DNA of 23,067 nucleotides, from NCBI GenBank assembly GCA_031400185.1, contig JANNPN010000062.1, forward strand, positions 1 to 23,067, in the 5' to 3' direction. Positions 22,421-23,067 of the stretch are shown here, piece after piece. Position 1 is the first letter of the stretch. Each line of letters begins with the position of its first letter. The stretch comes from UTPRO1 sp031400185 (GTDB taxonomy: Bacteria > Desulfobacterota > Binatia > UTPRO1). Made by a program: the position numbers and the translations under genes. The notes below the pieces were generated by a model. The model made no database searches and had not been told where the DNA came from. It worked only from the letters and a program-made list of their open reading frames with translations.

Positions 22421-22792
22421 CTACGCGGCTGCTCCGCCATCGCGCATGCGCCGCGCAAACAGACCACGCCGCGGAACCGAATAGACGGCTTCCTCGCGGA
22501 CACCTTCACGGCGAAGGATCGCGTTGGCCGCCTCGAGACCCGAGGTCACCGCCGCTTCCATCAGCATGGCCGGCGACTCCAACGCCACCCAGTCCCCGGC
22601 CAACACGAGACACGGGTGCTCAGTTTCGACTCCGGGCCGGCGCACCCGCATGCCCGTGTGGAAGGCCGTGAAGTTGCGTTTGACCTGCAGGGATTCGCCG
22701 AGGATGCGCCCCGCGCGGAGGTCCGGAAAGTAGCCCCACAAGTCGTCCTTCAAGGTCCCCGCGATGTCCGCCTCGCGCTCCCGTCGAGTGCC
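22421..22792 (-). pseudogene. Flavin amine oxidase/carotenoid-desaturase-like protein, C-terminal fragment only
   Basis: The open frame reads about 124 codons, from just after a TAG at 22793-22795 down to the TGA at 22421. It contains LKDDLWGYFPDLRAGRILGE, HPCLVLAGDWVALESPAMLM and EAAVTSGLEAANAILRREGV. The LAGDW...MEAAVTSGLEAANAI pattern is the FAD-binding C-terminus of amine oxidase/phytoene-desaturase-like flavoproteins. The N-terminal Rossmann domain and roughly 300 or more residues are missing; the DNA where they should be encodes another gene on the opposite strand. The apparent start at 22753 is only a TTG. The fragment cannot be functional as it stands. It could be a true truncation or the result of an assembly join. 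Confidence 0.75.
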
Positions 22793-23067
22793 CTACAGCG
22801 GTGTGGTCCTCCCGTTCCCAGGTGACGATAGCGCGGTTCCGGAGGCGGCGAGGCTGATGAAGGAGCTGGCGCCGAAGGCTCTCATCTCCATCGAAGCGCT
22901 CGGCCCCAATGCCAAGGGCGTTGCGCACACGAGCGAAGGCCGACCCGCTGACCCAGGGAGACCGCGCTTCGAGCACCTCTTCGGTCACGCCGCGAAGGCC
23001 GGGGTCTTGACGATTGGCATCGGAGACAACGGGAATGAGATCGGCTTTGGATCGATGATCGAAGAAG
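22764..23067 (+). CDS. D-glutamate-cyclase-like protein (DUF4392), partial at the window edge
   Basis: The frame from ATG 22764 stays open to the window end (101 codons). It contains LMKELAPKALISIEALGPNA, then KGVAHTSEGRP, RFEHLFGHAAKAGVLTIGIG and DNGNEIGFGSMIEE. The IE.LGPNAKGV.H and GIGD.GNEIGFG motifs are typical of DUF4392, the catalytic domain of D-glutamate cyclase. In that family about 100 or more residues precede the first of these motifs, but here homology starts only near 22797 and the frame is closed by a TAG at 22731-22733. The N-terminal part therefore appears missing, and the C-terminal part lies beyond the window. ATG 22764 has only a weak ribosome-binding site, so whether this is an expressed start is doubtful. 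Confidence 0.7.
   Translation, partial: MSASRSRRVPYSGVVLPFPGDDSAVPEAARLMKELAPKALISIEALGPNAKGVAHTSEGRPADPGRPRFEHLFGHAAKAGVLTIGIGDNGNEIGFGSMIEE

Overview
This is a very GC-rich bacterial chromosomal stretch (GC content not computed) with tightly packed genes, mostly housekeeping and fatty-acid-type metabolism. The gene mix is F-type ATP synthase, acyl-CoA dehydrogenases, a thioredoxin/six-hairpin DUF255 protein, a SIMPL protein, a diiron ferritin-like protein and a heptose isomerase. The tRNA has no encoded CCA. Together these suggest a Gram-negative, probably uncultured lineage near the former Deltaproteobacteria (for example Binatota, Myxococcota or similar). That placement is inference only. 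No prophage, insertion sequence, CRISPR array or defence island is visible, and no gap between genes exceeds 300 bases.

Layout. Positions 1-572: end of the atp operon (atpD tail, atpC). 591-1807 (minus): a RodZ-like membrane-anchored HTH protein and a DoxX-like membrane protein that overlap by 4 bp. 1882-8469 (plus): a TetR regulator translationally coupled to an acyl-CoA dehydrogenase, then a second acyl-CoA dehydrogenase, an M14 carboxypeptidase-like protein and a DUF255 protein. 8477-14617 (minus): rlmE, a ferritin-like diiron protein, a double-domain MerR regulator, a secreted SIMPL protein, a long coiled-coil protein, a glyoxalase II and an enoyl-CoA hydratase/isomerase-family protein. 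14732-16966 (plus): a PcrA/UvrD helicase. 16954-17241 (minus): a small exported protein. 17400-18269 (plus): a stand-alone 2-oxoacid-dehydrogenase acyltransferase-like catalytic domain. 18266-21379 (minus): a run of gmhA, a frameshifted SAM hydroxide adenosyltransferase, an M50 intramembrane protease and a YfiH/LACC1-family protein. 21460-22290 (plus): a short-chain dehydrogenase. 22337-22408: tRNA-Gly(CCC). 22421-23067: two gene fragments that meet head to head.

Main themes. The TetR-acyl-CoA dehydrogenase unit and the enoyl-CoA hydratase-like gene point to acyl-CoA degradation, with the TetR protein likely controlling itself and the dehydrogenases from an operator that sits on its own start codon. 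At two plus-strand genes (TetR at 1917, SDR at 21460) a perfect TTGACA lies exactly 35 bases upstream of the ATG and no Shine-Dalgarno sequence is present. The gmhA gene on the minus strand is similar. This pattern suggests leaderless mRNAs. The diiron protein and the following MerR gene form a likely regulated pair with dyad repeats at the promoter.

The strongest irregularities are a one-base frameshift in a G5/C5 run inside the SAM hydroxide adenosyltransferase gene and, near 22790, a junction at which a truncated flavin amine oxidase-like gene and a truncated D-glutamate-cyclase-like gene each lose their N-terminal part. The junction looks like a rearrangement breakpoint or an assembly chimera. 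I did not find a convincing new multi-gene system; the diiron/MerR pair and the leaderless-promoter pattern are the best leads.
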